Positions 1 to 9,069 are shown, counted from the stretch's first letter. The stretch is DNA of 64,000 bases from Blastococcus carthaginiensis (GCF_030731085.1 NZ_JASNFN010000013.1:62001-126000); one strand, 5' to 3'. Translations and numbers: made by a program. The notes: generated by a model from the letters alone, not told the origin.

Positions 1-112
1 CGATGACGTCCCCGGTCACCGCCCGGCCCCCGCCGGCGCCGCTTCCCGACGAGCGCCCCCCGTTCCCGGTGGCCACCCCTCGCACCGACTCCGAACGGAT
101 CCCCGCTCCACC

Positions 113-1066
113 ATGTCCGCCGCTCTCGGCATCCTCGCGGCCACCCTCAGCATCGCCGTCGTCTGGCCCCAGGTCTGGCTCTCCTGCCGGCACCGCCGCA
201 CCCTCGGCCTCTCACCCACCAGTGCCTGGCTCGCCGTCGCGCTCAACCTCTGCTGGCTCGCCTTCGGCCTGCTCTCCGGCGACCCCGTGCAGATCGTCAC
301 CAACGCCGTCGTCGGTGCCGGCAACGCCGCCGTCCTCGTGGCCCTGCTGCTCACCCAGCCGCGGCTGCGGGCTCCGCGCGTGCTGCTGCGGACGGCGTCC
401 GGCGCCGTCGTCCTCGCCGCGCTGGCCACCGGGGGTCCTGCCACCACCGGGCTGCTCGGCACCGACCCGGCGGCGGCCGCGGCGCTGCTCGGCGGGGTCG
501 CCTCCGTGGTCGGTGCGGCGGCCGCGCTCCCGCAGCCGGTCAGCCTGCTGCGCGACCGCACCCAGGATCTCTCGGGGCTCTCGCCGGCGCGGTGGTGGCT
601 CGGCTCCGGGTCCTGCGCCGCGTGGACCGGCTACGGCTGGTGCGTGGACCAGCCGATGGTCTGGCTCTCGGCCGGGATCGGGCTGTGCTGCGCGCTCGTC
701 GTCTGCGGGATGCTGCGCGCCCGGCGGGCGGTGCTGCCGGTCGCCGGCTCAGCCGCCGCAGCGGGGGACGGCGCCGGCGTCGAGGCCCCACTCCGGCAGG
801 TCGGCGCGGAAGGCGTCGCGCACCGGCGCGGAGCCGGTCGCGCGCCAGTCCACCCGGCCGCCGACCTCCGGCTCGTCCTCGGCCCGTTCGAGCCGGGCGA
901 TGATCGCCCGGCTTGGCAGGCGCTCGGCCAGCCCCGGATCGAACAGCTGCTGCCACCAGGCCTGCTTGACGGCCGGCTCGTCGGCCCCGCCGGCGCCCGG
1001 GGCGAAGAACGCCGCCGTCTCCGGGACGGCGACCGGCTCGCCGTACCCGGCGTCGAAGGGCGGTAG
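113..1066 (+). CDS. PQ-loop/SWEET-like membrane protein with an aberrant C-terminal tail
   Basis: Residues 1 to about 210 look like a small integral membrane protein with two PQ-loop repeats: VWPQ near residue 20 and ALPQP near 140, each followed by hydrophobic helices. About six to seven membrane segments are visible. The family includes sugar and amino-acid carriers, but the substrate here cannot be told. From about residue 213 the protein turns into low-complexity Arg/Gly sequence because the frame runs antisense across a glycoside-hydrolase remnant on the other strand. The tail is probably not ancestral: the usual stop seems lost. The start ATG at 113 has no clear ribosome site. Confidence 0.6.
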   Translation: MSAALGILAATLSIAVVWPQVWLSCRHRRTLGLSPTSAWLAVALNLCWLAFGLLSGDPVQIVTNAVVGAGNAAVLVALLLTQPRLRAPRVLLRTASGAVVLAALATGGPATTGLLGTDPAAAAALLGGVASVVGAAAALPQPVSLLRDRTQDLSGLSPARWWLGSGSCAAWTGYGWCVDQPMVWLSAGIGLCCALVVCGMLRARRAVLPVAGSAAAAGDGAGVEAPLRQVGAEGVAHRRGAGRAPVHPAADLRLVLGPFEPGDDRPAWQALGQPRIEQLLPPGLLDGRLVGPAGARGEERRRLRDGDRLAVPGVEGR

Positions 1067-1090
1067 CCCCCGGTCGACGGCAGGGCGGAA
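749..1090 (-). pseudogene. C-terminal remnant of a glycoside hydrolase (GH26-like)
   Basis: One reverse frame encodes about 108 protein-like residues ending at a TGA (749-751). They include PETAAFFAPGAGG, VKQAWWQQLFD, EVGGRVDWRATG and RDAFRADLPEW. This resembles the last hundred residues of secreted actinobacterial GH26-like hydrolases (the PETA...WW...W pattern). No ATG, GTG or TTG start lies in frame before the sequence merges with the end of the M14 peptidase gene, and the catalytic domain is missing. I read it as the truncated 3' end of a deleted gene. The exact GH family is inferred from memory of the motif. Confidence 0.55.
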
Positions 1091-1124
1091 CGCCGGACCG
1101 GTGAGCCGGCGTCCCGCCCGCGCA

Positions 1125-3221
1125 TCAGCGCCGGCCGCAGGCCCTGAGGTCCACGCGCAGCCGCTGCCCGCGGTCGACGACCACCGGGGCCGTCTCCCGG
1201 ACCTGGCCGGCCACCTCGCAGGTCAGCGTCCAGTTCTCCACCAGCCCCGGCACGGTCGAGGACTCCGCCTCGAACAGCGACGCGGTCAGCGTCCAGGTCG
1301 GCGTCACCGAGGCGAAGTTGATCGCACGGAGCACGTAGGTGCCCTGGGCCGGGTCCTGCAGCAGCACCCGCTCCTTCTCCCCGACGAAGTTGCCGGAGCT
1401 GCCCACCTGCTCCAGCGAGCCGTCGGCGTTCTTCCGGTACACCTCGAGGTCCATGTCGTCCGGCGTGGGCCAGTCCAGCACGATCTCGAGCAGATCGGCG
1501 TCCCGGGCGACGGTGAACTCGGAGTCGGTCGACTGCAGCGGCAGCGTCGTCCCGGTGTACGTCTGCTGCGCGACCGGGTCGGATGAGACGGTCTCGACCT
1601 GCCGGTCCTTGACCACCGGGCGGGTGGACGGGTTGACGTGCCAAGTGAACCGGCCGTCGGGACCGACCGTCATGGCCGTGTCGAGGGTGTCCTGGATCGC
1701 CCCCTCCCACGTCGGGGTGGCGAAGGTCTTGCGCAGCCGCAGGGTGGCACCGGCCGGTGCCTTGCCGGTCAGCACCGAGTGCGTCGCCGGGTCCACCGCG
1801 TTCTCCAGCGCGAGCAGGTAGGCCTCCCGGTTGCCCTTGCCGGCGTACTCGCCCGCACCCAGGTACTCGTCGATGACCTGGGGGAACGGCGGGTGGAACT
1901 CGTCCGGCCCGATCTCGAAGGTGTAGCCGAACCCGCCGGTGGCGTTGTAGGACCAGTCCTCGGTGGAGCCGGTGGTGTCGTAGAGCTCCCACGCGTGCTG
2001 GCTGGTGTAGCCGTTCTGCGCGGCCATCGCGTCGCCGAGCGCCTTGAGCGCCGCCTCGTCGAACGGGTCGCCCAGCGGCACGCCCTCGCTGGGTGGCACC
2101 AGATCGGGCGCGGCGCCGTTCGGGCGCAGCACCAGGTTGGAGAAGGTGTGGTTGGTGATCAGCGTGGTCACGTGCCGGCTGCTGATCAGCTCGCGGATGT
2201 TCTGGGTCTCGGGCTCGGAGAACGCCGTCGCACCCCGGTAGGTCGGGTCGGCGAAGAGGTCCGACGCGCCCGGGCCGCCCCAGTAGCCGCCGTAGTTGCG
2301 GTTGAGGTCGACGCCCGTGCCGAAACCGCCCGGGCTCGTCGCGCTGCCGGCCCGGCAGGTGCCGTCGGGGGTGTCCTGCCCGTCGACCAGGCGGCAGTTC
2401 TTCCGCTTGTAGGCGTTGCCGGGGGTTGCCAGCAGGCTGGCGGTGCCGCCGTCGTCGAGCGAGCGGAGATCGACCAGGCCGCCGTCGGTCCGGGACAGCT
2501 CGAAGCCGTCGACGTTCACCACCGGGACGACGACGACGCGGGCACGGTCGACCAGGTCGGTGATCCGCGGGTCCTTCCCGTAGTTCTTCGCCAGGTCGAC
2601 GGCGAACTCCATCGCGTGCTCGCCGGACGGCCACTCCCGGGCGTGGTGGACACCGAGCATGAGGAACGTCGGCAGGCCGCGGTCGGGCCCGTGCACGTCG
2701 CGGCCGATCTCGACCCCGCGGATCTCCCGGCCGTCCAGCGAACGGTGCGGCAGGGTGAAGGTCGTGACCAGTTCCGGGTGGTCGCGCTCCAGCGCGGCCA
2801 TGTCGGCGTCGTAGTCGGCGAGGGTGCGGTAGGCGTCCCGGCCGGACGGCAGCGGCGACGTCGTGGTGGCCGCCGCGTACGCCGCGTTGGCCCGGTTGTT
2901 CTCCGCCTCGCGGAGCAGGAGGTCGGGGATGCGGACGTCGTAGCCGAGGCCGGCCGTGAGCAGCGACGTCACGTCGGCCGGGCTGTGCAGCACCACCTCG
3001 ACGTAGTCGTGGCCGGCGTGCTCGGTCAGGTCGAGGCCGAGGGTCTGCAGGAGGCGCTTGTCCTCGCGGGTGGGGGTGTCGACGGTGACCAGTTGCGGGC
3101 GGAACTCGTCCGAGTCCGCCGTGGCGGGCGCAGGTGGGCCGGCCACCGTGGTGAAGCCGACCAGCGCGGCGGTGCCCAGGGCCAGCAGGCCGGCACGTCG
3201 GGGGAGGATACGAGGGTTCAT
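1125..3221 (-). CDS. secreted zinc carboxypeptidase, peptidase family M14
   Basis: A 698-residue exported protein. An N-terminal signal peptide has an RR pair followed by a hydrophobic stretch and a cleavage region near APATADS (about 35). The M14 domain shows zinc ligands HxxE in GVHHAREW (His193, Glu196), a third His in TNHTFSNLVLRP, and the catalytic Glu in FEIGPDEF. The last 150 residues (DMDLEVYRK...VLLQDPAQGTYVLRA) look like a prepeptidase C-terminal domain. It removes C-terminal residues from peptides outside the cell. The ATG at 3221 is chosen because GGAGAGG precedes it and the signal peptide starts there. An upstream in-frame start would add 64 unlikely residues. Confidence 0.9.
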   Translation of the reverse strand: MNPRILPRRAGLLALGTAALVGFTTVAGPPAPATADSDEFRPQLVTVDTPTREDKRLLQTLGLDLTEHAGHDYVEVVLHSPADVTSLLTAGLGYDVRIPDLLLREAENNRANAAYAAATTTSPLPSGRDAYRTLADYDADMAALERDHPELVTTFTLPHRSLDGREIRGVEIGRDVHGPDRGLPTFLMLGVHHAREWPSGEHAMEFAVDLAKNYGKDPRITDLVDRARVVVVPVVNVDGFELSRTDGGLVDLRSLDDGGTASLLATPGNAYKRKNCRLVDGQDTPDGTCRAGSATSPGGFGTGVDLNRNYGGYWGGPGASDLFADPTYRGATAFSEPETQNIRELISSRHVTTLITNHTFSNLVLRPNGAAPDLVPPSEGVPLGDPFDEAALKALGDAMAAQNGYTSQHAWELYDTTGSTEDWSYNATGGFGYTFEIGPDEFHPPFPQVIDEYLGAGEYAGKGNREAYLLALENAVDPATHSVLTGKAPAGATLRLRKTFATPTWEGAIQDTLDTAMTVGPDGRFTWHVNPSTRPVVKDRQVETVSSDPVAQQTYTGTTLPLQSTDSEFTVARDADLLEIVLDWPTPDDMDLEVYRKNADGSLEQVGSSGNFVGEKERVLLQDPAQGTYVLRAINFASVTPTWTLTASLFEAESSTVPGLVENWTLTCEVAGQVRETAPVVVDRGQRLRVDLRACGRR

Positions 3222-3514
3222 GGCGCCTCTCCGGTTCGAGCGGGGGTGCGACGGTTGACGAGCCAACGAGCACGCGCCCGGAAGGTCACGCTCGGCCGAC
3301 ACCCTCCGGTCAGCCGTCGCCAGCGGGACGTCGGAGACGTCGAGGGCCTGCTCCGGCAGGCCGGCGCGGTCGTCGCCGCCCCGGGCGGTGCAGCTCCCGG
3401 TCGGCTGGATCACGAGCGTCCTCGGCTCGGGGACCCCGTTCTCGCGTTCGGGCCGGCGGGGCTCCGACGTCGCCGCTCCCGCAGGTCACGGTCCGGTCAC
3501 GAGTTCGCCACCTC

Positions 3515-3550
3515 TTGACAGGGGAATGTAAGGACGGTTGCCTAACAAAC
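3515..3550 (+). promoter_or_regulatory. promoter and candidate operator of the amino-sugar ROK gene
   Basis: A perfect TTGACA (3515-3520) is followed about 18 bases later by TGCCTA and directly by GTTGCCTAACAAAC (3537-3550), immediately before the GTG at 3551. The spacing suits a -35 box, a weak -10 and a leaderless transcript. The GTTGC...AACAAA word closely matches the one before the xylose ROK gene, so it is a candidate autoregulatory site. Confidence 0.5.
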
Positions 3551-4729
3551 GTGACCGTGACCCGCGACACAGCCCGGCCGGGGCGCCTGCTCCGACCGAC
3601 GGCGAAGGTGCTGCCCGAGCACGCCCGCGCGCACAACCGCTCGATGGTCCTGCAGCACCTGTTCCACGCGGGCCCCGGTTCGCGGGCGGACCTCGCCCGC
3701 GCCACCGGCCTGACCCGGGTCACCATCTCCGACCTGGTCGCCTCGCTCATGGCCGAGGGCCTGGTGGCCGAGCTCGGCGCCCGCGCGGAAGGCCGCCCCG
3801 GAAAGCCCGGCACCCTGCTGGGGGTCCGCACCGACGCCCACCAGATCGTCGCGGTGGACCTGGCCGACGACGAGCGGATGCACGGGGCGGTGCTGGACCT
3901 CTCCGGCACCGTGCTGCAGCGCCGCACGACGCGGGTCGACGGGCGGACCGGCGCGGCGGCCATCGAGGCGCTCACCGCGCTGTGCCGCGACCTCGTGGCG
4001 GCGGCGACCCGGCCGGTGCTGGGCGTCGGCGTCGGGTCCCCCGGCGTGATCGACCCCGCCGGTCGGGTGCTCCAGGCGCCCAACCGGCAGTGGTTCGACC
4101 TGCCGCTCGCCGACCGGCTCGGCGCCGAGCTCGGCCTGCCCGTGCACGTGGCCAACGACGCCAACACCGCGGCCCTGGGCGAGTTCACCTACGGCGGCGC
4201 GTCGGGCGGCGGACTGCTGGTGCTCACCGTCGGCGGTGGTGTGGGCGCCGGGATCGTGCTCGACGGTCGCCTGGTGCAGGGGCACGAGCACGCGGCCGGC
4301 GAGATCGGCCACGTCACCGCCGTCGACGAGCGCGACGACATCGACGGCGCGCCGCTGGGCCGTCCGCTGCCGTGCGCCTGCGGGCGCCGGGGCTGCCTGG
4401 AGACGGTGCTGTCGGTGCCTGCCCTGCGCCGGCGGATCGACGGGCTGGACCCGTCCGCCGCCGCGGTCGCGCTGGCGGCGGTGGGCCGGCGGCTCGGCAT
4501 CGTGCTCGCGCCGGTGGTCAGCTCGCTCAACCTGTCCGAGGTCGTGCTCACCGGCCCCGGGGAGCTCCTCGACGGCCCGCTCCGCGAGGCGGCGCTGGCC
4601 ACCCTGCAGGAACGCACCATGCCCGTCGTCAGCAGCCACATGCAGCTGCGGATGACCTCGCTCGGCGAGGACGGGGCCCTGTCCGGGGCCGCGGTCCTCG
4701 TGCTGTCCGGCCAGCTCGGGGTCACGTGA
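3551..4729 (+). CDS. ROK-family transcriptional repressor (amino-sugar locus)
   Basis: A 392-residue NagC/Mlc-type regulator. A winged helix-turn-helix occupies about residues 25-80 (SRADLARATGLTRVTISDL). The ROK sugar-binding domain follows, with GVGSPGVID, the VANDANTAALGE segment, the GEIGHV segment and the zinc motif CACGRRGCLE. It probably binds GlcNAc or GlcNAc-6-P and represses the downstream transporter and nag genes. A TTG at 3515 would also be in frame, but it lies inside a -35 box, so the GTG at 3551 (leaderless) is preferred. The transporter gene begins 91 bases after the stop. Confidence 0.88.
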   Translation: MTVTRDTARPGRLLRPTAKVLPEHARAHNRSMVLQHLFHAGPGSRADLARATGLTRVTISDLVASLMAEGLVAELGARAEGRPGKPGTLLGVRTDAHQIVAVDLADDERMHGAVLDLSGTVLQRRTTRVDGRTGAAAIEALTALCRDLVAAATRPVLGVGVGSPGVIDPAGRVLQAPNRQWFDLPLADRLGAELGLPVHVANDANTAALGEFTYGGASGGGLLVLTVGGGVGAGIVLDGRLVQGHEHAAGEIGHVTAVDERDDIDGAPLGRPLPCACGRRGCLETVLSVPALRRRIDGLDPSAAAVALAAVGRRLGIVLAPVVSSLNLSEVVLTGPGELLDGPLREAALATLQERTMPVVSSHMQLRMTSLGEDGALSGAAVLVLSGQLGVT

Positions 4730-4820
4730 CGACCCCGAGCCGGCCAGTTGCAAGTCGGAGAACCACATCCCTGTGGCGGCGCTGTCCGGCACCGCCTGCG
4801 CACCAGGAAGGAACCCCAAC

Positions 4821-6152
4821 ATGACGAGGGTACGCACGAGCGGGCTGGCTGCCGCGAGCGTCGGGCTGCTGCTCGCGCTCTCCGCTTGCGGTGGCGCGAA
4901 TGAGGCGGAGGCGGGCGGCTCGGAGGAGATCCGGCTGTGGCTGGCCGGCTCCGACACGCCCCAGGAGCTGCGCGACTACCTGGTGGAGACCTTCGAGGCC
5001 GAGCACGAGGGCATGAGCCTGGTCATCGAGGAGCAGGACTGGAGCGGCCTGGTGCCGCGCCTGCAGACGGCGCTGTCCTCGGAGTCGCAGACCCCCGACG
5101 TGGTCGAGATCGGCAACACCCAGAGCCCGACCTTCACCCACGCCGGTGCCTTCTCCGACATCAGCGACCTGGTCGACGAGCTGGGCGGTGACGACCTCCT
5201 CGAGGGCTTCGTCGAGGCCGGCACGGTCGACGGCGACGTCTACGCGGTGCCCTACTACTCCGGCGCCCGGGCGGTGTTCTACCGCAAGGACCTCTTCCAG
5301 CAGGCCGGCGTCGAGGTGCCCACCACCCTGGCCGAGTTCGGCGACGCGGCGGTCGCCCTGCAGCAGGCCAACCCGACCGGGAAGCCGAACTTCTCGGGCT
5401 TCTGGCTTCCCGGCCAGGACTGGTACAACGGCATCGCCTGGATCTACAGCAACGGCGGCAACCTCGCCGAGCAGGACGGCGACGCGTGGGTGGGCGCGCT
5501 GTCCAGCCCGGAGGCGCAGGAGGGCCTGCAGCAGGTCCAGGAGCTGTTCGCGAACGCGACCTCCGCCCCGCGCGACGCCGACTCGGCCGAGCCGTGGGTG
5601 CCGTTCAACAACGGTGAGGCGGCGATGTTCTCCGCCCCGACCTGGGCCCGCTGGAGCATCGACCTGCCCGAGTGCAACCAGGGCGTCGACCCCGACGACG
5701 AGTCGGAGGCCGCGCAGGCGGCGCTGGCCGAGCAGCAGGCCTGCAACGAGGAGCGGACCGGCATCTTCCCGCTGCCCGGCCCGACGGCGGGGGAGCCGGC
5801 CACGGTCTTCGCCGGTGGCTCGAACATCGCGATCCCGGCGATGTCGGGCAACCAGGAGGCGGCCCGCGACCTGCTGCGGATCATCTTCAGCGAGGAGTAC
5901 CAGACGATGCTCGCCGAGAACGGGCTGATCCCCGGCAACAGCGAGTATGCCGACGCGCTGGGCGACGACGTCTACGCCCAGGCCGCGCTTGCGGCGGCCC
6001 TCGACGCCCAGCTCACCCCGCCGGCGGAGAAGTGGGCCGACGTGGAGGCCGCCCGCATCCTGGAGGACTTCTTCCAGGAGGTGGCCTCGGGTGCCGACCT
6101 GGCGGAGGCCTCGGCCCGGGCCGACCAGCTGATCACGGACACGCTGGCCTGA
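4821..6152 (+). CDS. sugar ABC transporter substrate-binding lipoprotein (CUT1 type)
   Basis: A 443-residue extracytoplasmic binding protein. The signal peptide ends in a lipobox (LLLALSAC, Cys near residue 24), so it is lipid-anchored outside the membrane. The body is a family 1 solute-binding protein: FEAEHEGMSLVIEEQDWSG, DVVEIGNTQ, AVPYYSGARAVFYRKDLF, AGGSNIAIPAMSGNQEAA. Neighbouring genes (ROK kinase, nagB, nagA, nagZ) point to GlcNAc or chitobiose as ligand, as for DasA/NgcE proteins; this is inferred from context. ATG 4821 has AAGGAA upstream. It is first in a run with the two permeases. Confidence 0.9.
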   Translation: MTRVRTSGLAAASVGLLLALSACGGANEAEAGGSEEIRLWLAGSDTPQELRDYLVETFEAEHEGMSLVIEEQDWSGLVPRLQTALSSESQTPDVVEIGNTQSPTFTHAGAFSDISDLVDELGGDDLLEGFVEAGTVDGDVYAVPYYSGARAVFYRKDLFQQAGVEVPTTLAEFGDAAVALQQANPTGKPNFSGFWLPGQDWYNGIAWIYSNGGNLAEQDGDAWVGALSSPEAQEGLQQVQELFANATSAPRDADSAEPWVPFNNGEAAMFSAPTWARWSIDLPECNQGVDPDDESEAAQAALAEQQACNEERTGIFPLPGPTAGEPATVFAGGSNIAIPAMSGNQEAARDLLRIIFSEEYQTMLAENGLIPGNSEYADALGDDVYAQAALAAALDAQLTPPAEKWADVEAARILEDFFQEVASGADLAEASARADQLITDTLA

Positions 6153-6223
6153 TCCTGTGATCCGGGGCGGGGGTGCCCTGGCCGACCGCGCCGCACCCCC
6201 GCCCCCCACGTCCCGGAGGAACC

Positions 6224-7222
6224 GTGTCCGCTCCCCGCACGTCCTCGGCGCCGGTGCTCCCGCCGGCTCCGCCGCGCGCCGCCGCCCCGCCCGTCCACCC
6301 GGTCCCGCCGGGCGAGCGCCGGCCCGCTCCCCGCCGCCGGTCGCGGCGGTCGCGGCTGGGGCCCTACCTGCTCCTGCTGCCCGCACTGGTGCCCGTCGCC
6401 GTCGGGCTCGGGTACCCGCTGGCGCGCCAGTTCGTGCTGTCGTTCCAGGAGTACGGGCTGGCCCAGCAGTTCGGCCGCCCGGCCGAGTGGGTGGGGCTGC
6501 GCAACTACACGACGCTGCTGTCGGACCCCTACGTCTGGGGCGTCATCGGCCGGTCGGTCCTGTTCTGCCTGGTCAACGCCGCGCTGACGATGGCGGTGGG
6601 GATCGCCGTCGCCGTCCTCATGACGCGGGTGGGGCGCGGCGCGCGGATCACCCTGCAGGTCGGGCTGCTGCTGGCCTGGGGGACGCCGGTGCTGGCCACC
6701 ATGACGGTCTGGCAGTGGCTGTTCGACTCGCAGTACGGGGTGGTCAACTGGCTGCTGGCCGAGCCGCTGGGCCTGACCGGGATGCGCCAGCACTCCTGGA
6801 TCATCGAGCCGGCGTCGTTCTACCTCGTGGCGACGGTCATCGTCGTCTGGATGTCGGTGCCCTTCGTGGTGTTCACCGTCTACGCCGGCCTGCTGCAGGT
6901 GCCCGAGGAGTGCATGGAGGCCGCGCAGCTCGACGGCGCCAACGCCTGGCAGCGGCTGCGCCACCTGTCCCTGCCCATGGTCAAGCCGGTGCTGCTCGTC
7001 GTCGCGCTGCTCCAGGTCATCTGGGACCTGCGGGTCTTCACCCAGATCTACGTGCTGCAGCGGGCCGGGGCCCCGACCCGGGAGACCCACCTGCTGGGCA
7101 CCTACATCTACTCGCTGGCGAAGGAGTTCTCGATGGCCGGAGCCATGGCCACGATCATGCTGGTCATCACCTTCGTGCTCACGGTCTTCTACATCCGCCG
7201 GATGCTGAAGGAGGAGGTGTGA
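6224..7222 (+). CDS. sugar ABC transporter permease 1 (MalF-like)
   Basis: A 332-residue membrane protein with a proline-rich cytoplasmic N-terminus (about 45 residues) and six predicted membrane helices starting near GPYLLLLPALVPVAVGLGYP. The EAA loop that contacts the ATPase is visible as EAAQLDGANAWQRLRHLSLP. The GTG at 6224 follows GGAGGA. The stop overlaps the start of the next permease (GTGTGA), so the two are translated together. Partner of the binding protein just upstream. Confidence 0.92.
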   Translation: MSAPRTSSAPVLPPAPPRAAAPPVHPVPPGERRPAPRRRSRRSRLGPYLLLLPALVPVAVGLGYPLARQFVLSFQEYGLAQQFGRPAEWVGLRNYTTLLSDPYVWGVIGRSVLFCLVNAALTMAVGIAVAVLMTRVGRGARITLQVGLLLAWGTPVLATMTVWQWLFDSQYGVVNWLLAEPLGLTGMRQHSWIIEPASFYLVATVIVVWMSVPFVVFTVYAGLLQVPEECMEAAQLDGANAWQRLRHLSLPMVKPVLLVVALLQVIWDLRVFTQIYVLQRAGAPTRETHLLGTYIYSLAKEFSMAGAMATIMLVITFVLTVFYIRRMLKEEV

Positions 7223-8097
7223 CCGCGGCGCGCACGGGTGCCCCCGCCGCCGCCCGGCGGCGTGCCCGCGGCGGTGGCACGGGGCGGCGCCTGCTCGGCC
7301 TGCTCGCCGTGCTCGTCGCGCTCGTGTGGGTCTTCCCGATCTACTGGATGGTCAACAGCGCATTCCTGCCGACCAATCGGATGCGTACGGGAGAACCCTC
7401 GTTCCTGCCATTCGGCGGGACGTTCTCCAACTTCCGCAACGTGCTCACCGACTCCGCGTTCTACGACGCTTTCAAGGTGTCCCTGGCGGTCACCGGGCTG
7501 ACCCTCGTCGTCGCCATTCTCTTCGCATTCCTGGGGGCGCTCGCGATCAGCCGTTTCCGTTTCCGCGGGCGCCGGTCGTTCATCCTCACCATCCTCGTCG
7601 TGCAGATGATCCCGGCCGAGGGCCTGTTCATCTCGCAGTACCAGATGCTGGACAACTGGGGCCTGGTCAACGCGGTCCTCGGGCTCACGATCGTCTACGT
7701 CGCGGCGATCCTGCCGTTCACCGTCTGGATGCTGCGGGGCTTCGTCGCCGGGGTGCCGCTGGAGCTGGAGGAGGCCGCGATGATGGACGGCCTCTCGCGC
7801 ACCGGGGCGTTCTTCCGCATCACCTTCCCGCTCCTGGCCCCGGGCCTGGTCGCCTCCGGGGTGTACGGGTTCCTCCAGGCCTGGAACGAGTACACGCTGG
7901 CGCTGGTGGTCATGACCGACCCCGACCAGCGCACCCTCCCGCTGTGGCTGCAGGGCCTAGTGGAGGCCAACCGGGCCACCGACTGGGGCCTGGTCATGGC
8001 CGGGGCGACGCTGATCTCCGTGCCGGTCATCGTCTTCTTCCTGTTCGTGCAGAAGCGCATGAGCGCCGGCCTGGTCGCCGGGGCGGTGAAGGGGTGA
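7219..8097 (+). CDS. sugar ABC transporter permease 2 (MalG-like)
   Basis: A 292-residue inner-membrane permease with six hydrophobic segments, the first at LLGLLAVLVALVWVFPIYWMV. Its EAA loop reads EEAAMMDGLSRTGAFFRITFPLL. It forms the heterodimeric channel with permease 1. The start GTG at 7219 lies within the preceding gene's end, and its own stop overlaps the kinase start (GTGA at 8094). No ATP-binding gene follows. In actinobacteria such CUT1 systems usually share one MsiK-type ATPase encoded elsewhere. Confidence 0.92.
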   Translation: MTAARTGAPAAARRRARGGGTGRRLLGLLAVLVALVWVFPIYWMVNSAFLPTNRMRTGEPSFLPFGGTFSNFRNVLTDSAFYDAFKVSLAVTGLTLVVAILFAFLGALAISRFRFRGRRSFILTILVVQMIPAEGLFISQYQMLDNWGLVNAVLGLTIVYVAAILPFTVWMLRGFVAGVPLELEEAAMMDGLSRTGAFFRITFPLLAPGLVASGVYGFLQAWNEYTLALVVMTDPDQRTLPLWLQGLVEANRATDWGLVMAGATLISVPVIVFFLFVQKRMSAGLVAGAVKG

Positions 8098-9065
8098 GCG
8101 CGAACGGCCACGGGTCGCGGAGCTGGTCGGTCGGGCTCGACATCGGGGGGACGAAGGTGCTCGGCGTCCTGCTGGACGCCGGCGCCACCGTGCGGCACCG
8201 CCTCCGGGTGCCCACGCGGCCCGGGGTGCAGGGCGTGCTCGACACCGCCGAGCAGGTGGTGGGCGAGCTCTGCGCCGCGGCCGGCGTGACCCCGCAGGAG
8301 CTGACCGGGGTCGGCGCGGGGGTGCCCGGGCTGGTGGACCCGGCCACCGGGCGGCTGTCCTACGCGGTGAACCTCGGCATCCACGAGCGCGCCGTCGACC
8401 TGGCGCCGATGCTGTCGGCCCGGCTGGGCGGCACCCCCGTGGTGCTGGAGAACGACCTGAACGCGGCGGCCGTGGGTGCGGCCCGTGCACTCGGGCTGCC
8501 CGGCGACCTGGCGCTGCTCGCCCTCGGCACCGGCGTCGCCGCCGGGCTGCTGCTCGGGGGCCAGCTGCGGCGGGGCCGGTGGGGAGCGGCGGGGGAGATC
8601 GGCCACCTGCCCTACGACCGCACCGGGCCGCGCTGCCCCTGCGGCCAGCAGGGCTGCCTGGAGCTCTACGCCTCCGGGGCGGCGCTGGAGGCCGCCTGGC
8701 CCAGCCGCAACGGCATCCCGGCCGCCGCGGACCTGTTCGCCGCCGCGGCGGCCGGGGATCGGCGGGCGATCGGCATCCGCGACGGGTTCGCCGACGCCGT
8801 CGCCGCCGCCGTCCGCACCCTGGTGCTCACCTGCGACGTCGAGCACGTCGTGCTCGGCGGCGGGGTCGCCGAGGTCGGGACGCCGCTGCGGGACGCCGTC
8901 GTCACCGCGGCCCGGCGGCAGGCCGCCGGCTCGCCGTTCCTGCGCAGCCTCGGCATCCCCGACCGGGTGCAGCTGGCGCCGGCCGACGTCCCGGTGGGTC
9001 CCGTCGGGGCCGCGTTGTGCGTCCGCCCGGCCGTGCCCGGCCGCGCCCAGCCGGTGGGATCCTGA
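8094..9065 (+). CDS. ROK-family sugar kinase, probably N-acetylglucosamine kinase
   Basis: A 323-residue kinase without the DNA-binding domain of the ROK repressors. It has the phosphate-binding motif DIGGTK (16-21), the catalytic Asp in ENDLNAAAVGAA (Asp121), and a zinc site made of His171 (GEIGH) and CPCGQQGCLE (Cys181, 183, 188). It should phosphorylate the incoming amino sugar using ATP, giving the 6-phosphate needed by NagA. It overlaps the upstream permease by 4 bases and is followed by nagB 4 bases later, so transport, phosphorylation and deamination are co-expressed. Glucose kinase activity cannot be excluded. Confidence 0.88.
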   Translation: MSANGHGSRSWSVGLDIGGTKVLGVLLDAGATVRHRLRVPTRPGVQGVLDTAEQVVGELCAAAGVTPQELTGVGAGVPGLVDPATGRLSYAVNLGIHERAVDLAPMLSARLGGTPVVLENDLNAAAVGAARALGLPGDLALLALGTGVAAGLLLGGQLRRGRWGAAGEIGHLPYDRTGPRCPCGQQGCLELYASGAALEAAWPSRNGIPAAADLFAAAAAGDRRAIGIRDGFADAVAAAVRTLVLTCDVEHVVLGGGVAEVGTPLRDAVVTAARRQAAGSPFLRSLGIPDRVQLAPADVPVGPVGAALCVRPAVPGRAQPVGS

Positions 9066-9069
9066 GCCC

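Noticed and set aside
631..3273. 880-codon reverse frame overlapping the M14 gene
   Set aside because: The frame used by the peptidase carries all M14 motifs; this one is a shifted, Arg/Pro-rich shadow.
3515..3550. TTG start that would lengthen the first ROK regulator by 12 residues
   Set aside because: The TTG is part of a perfect TTGACA box, and the extra residues lack similarity to ROK N-termini.
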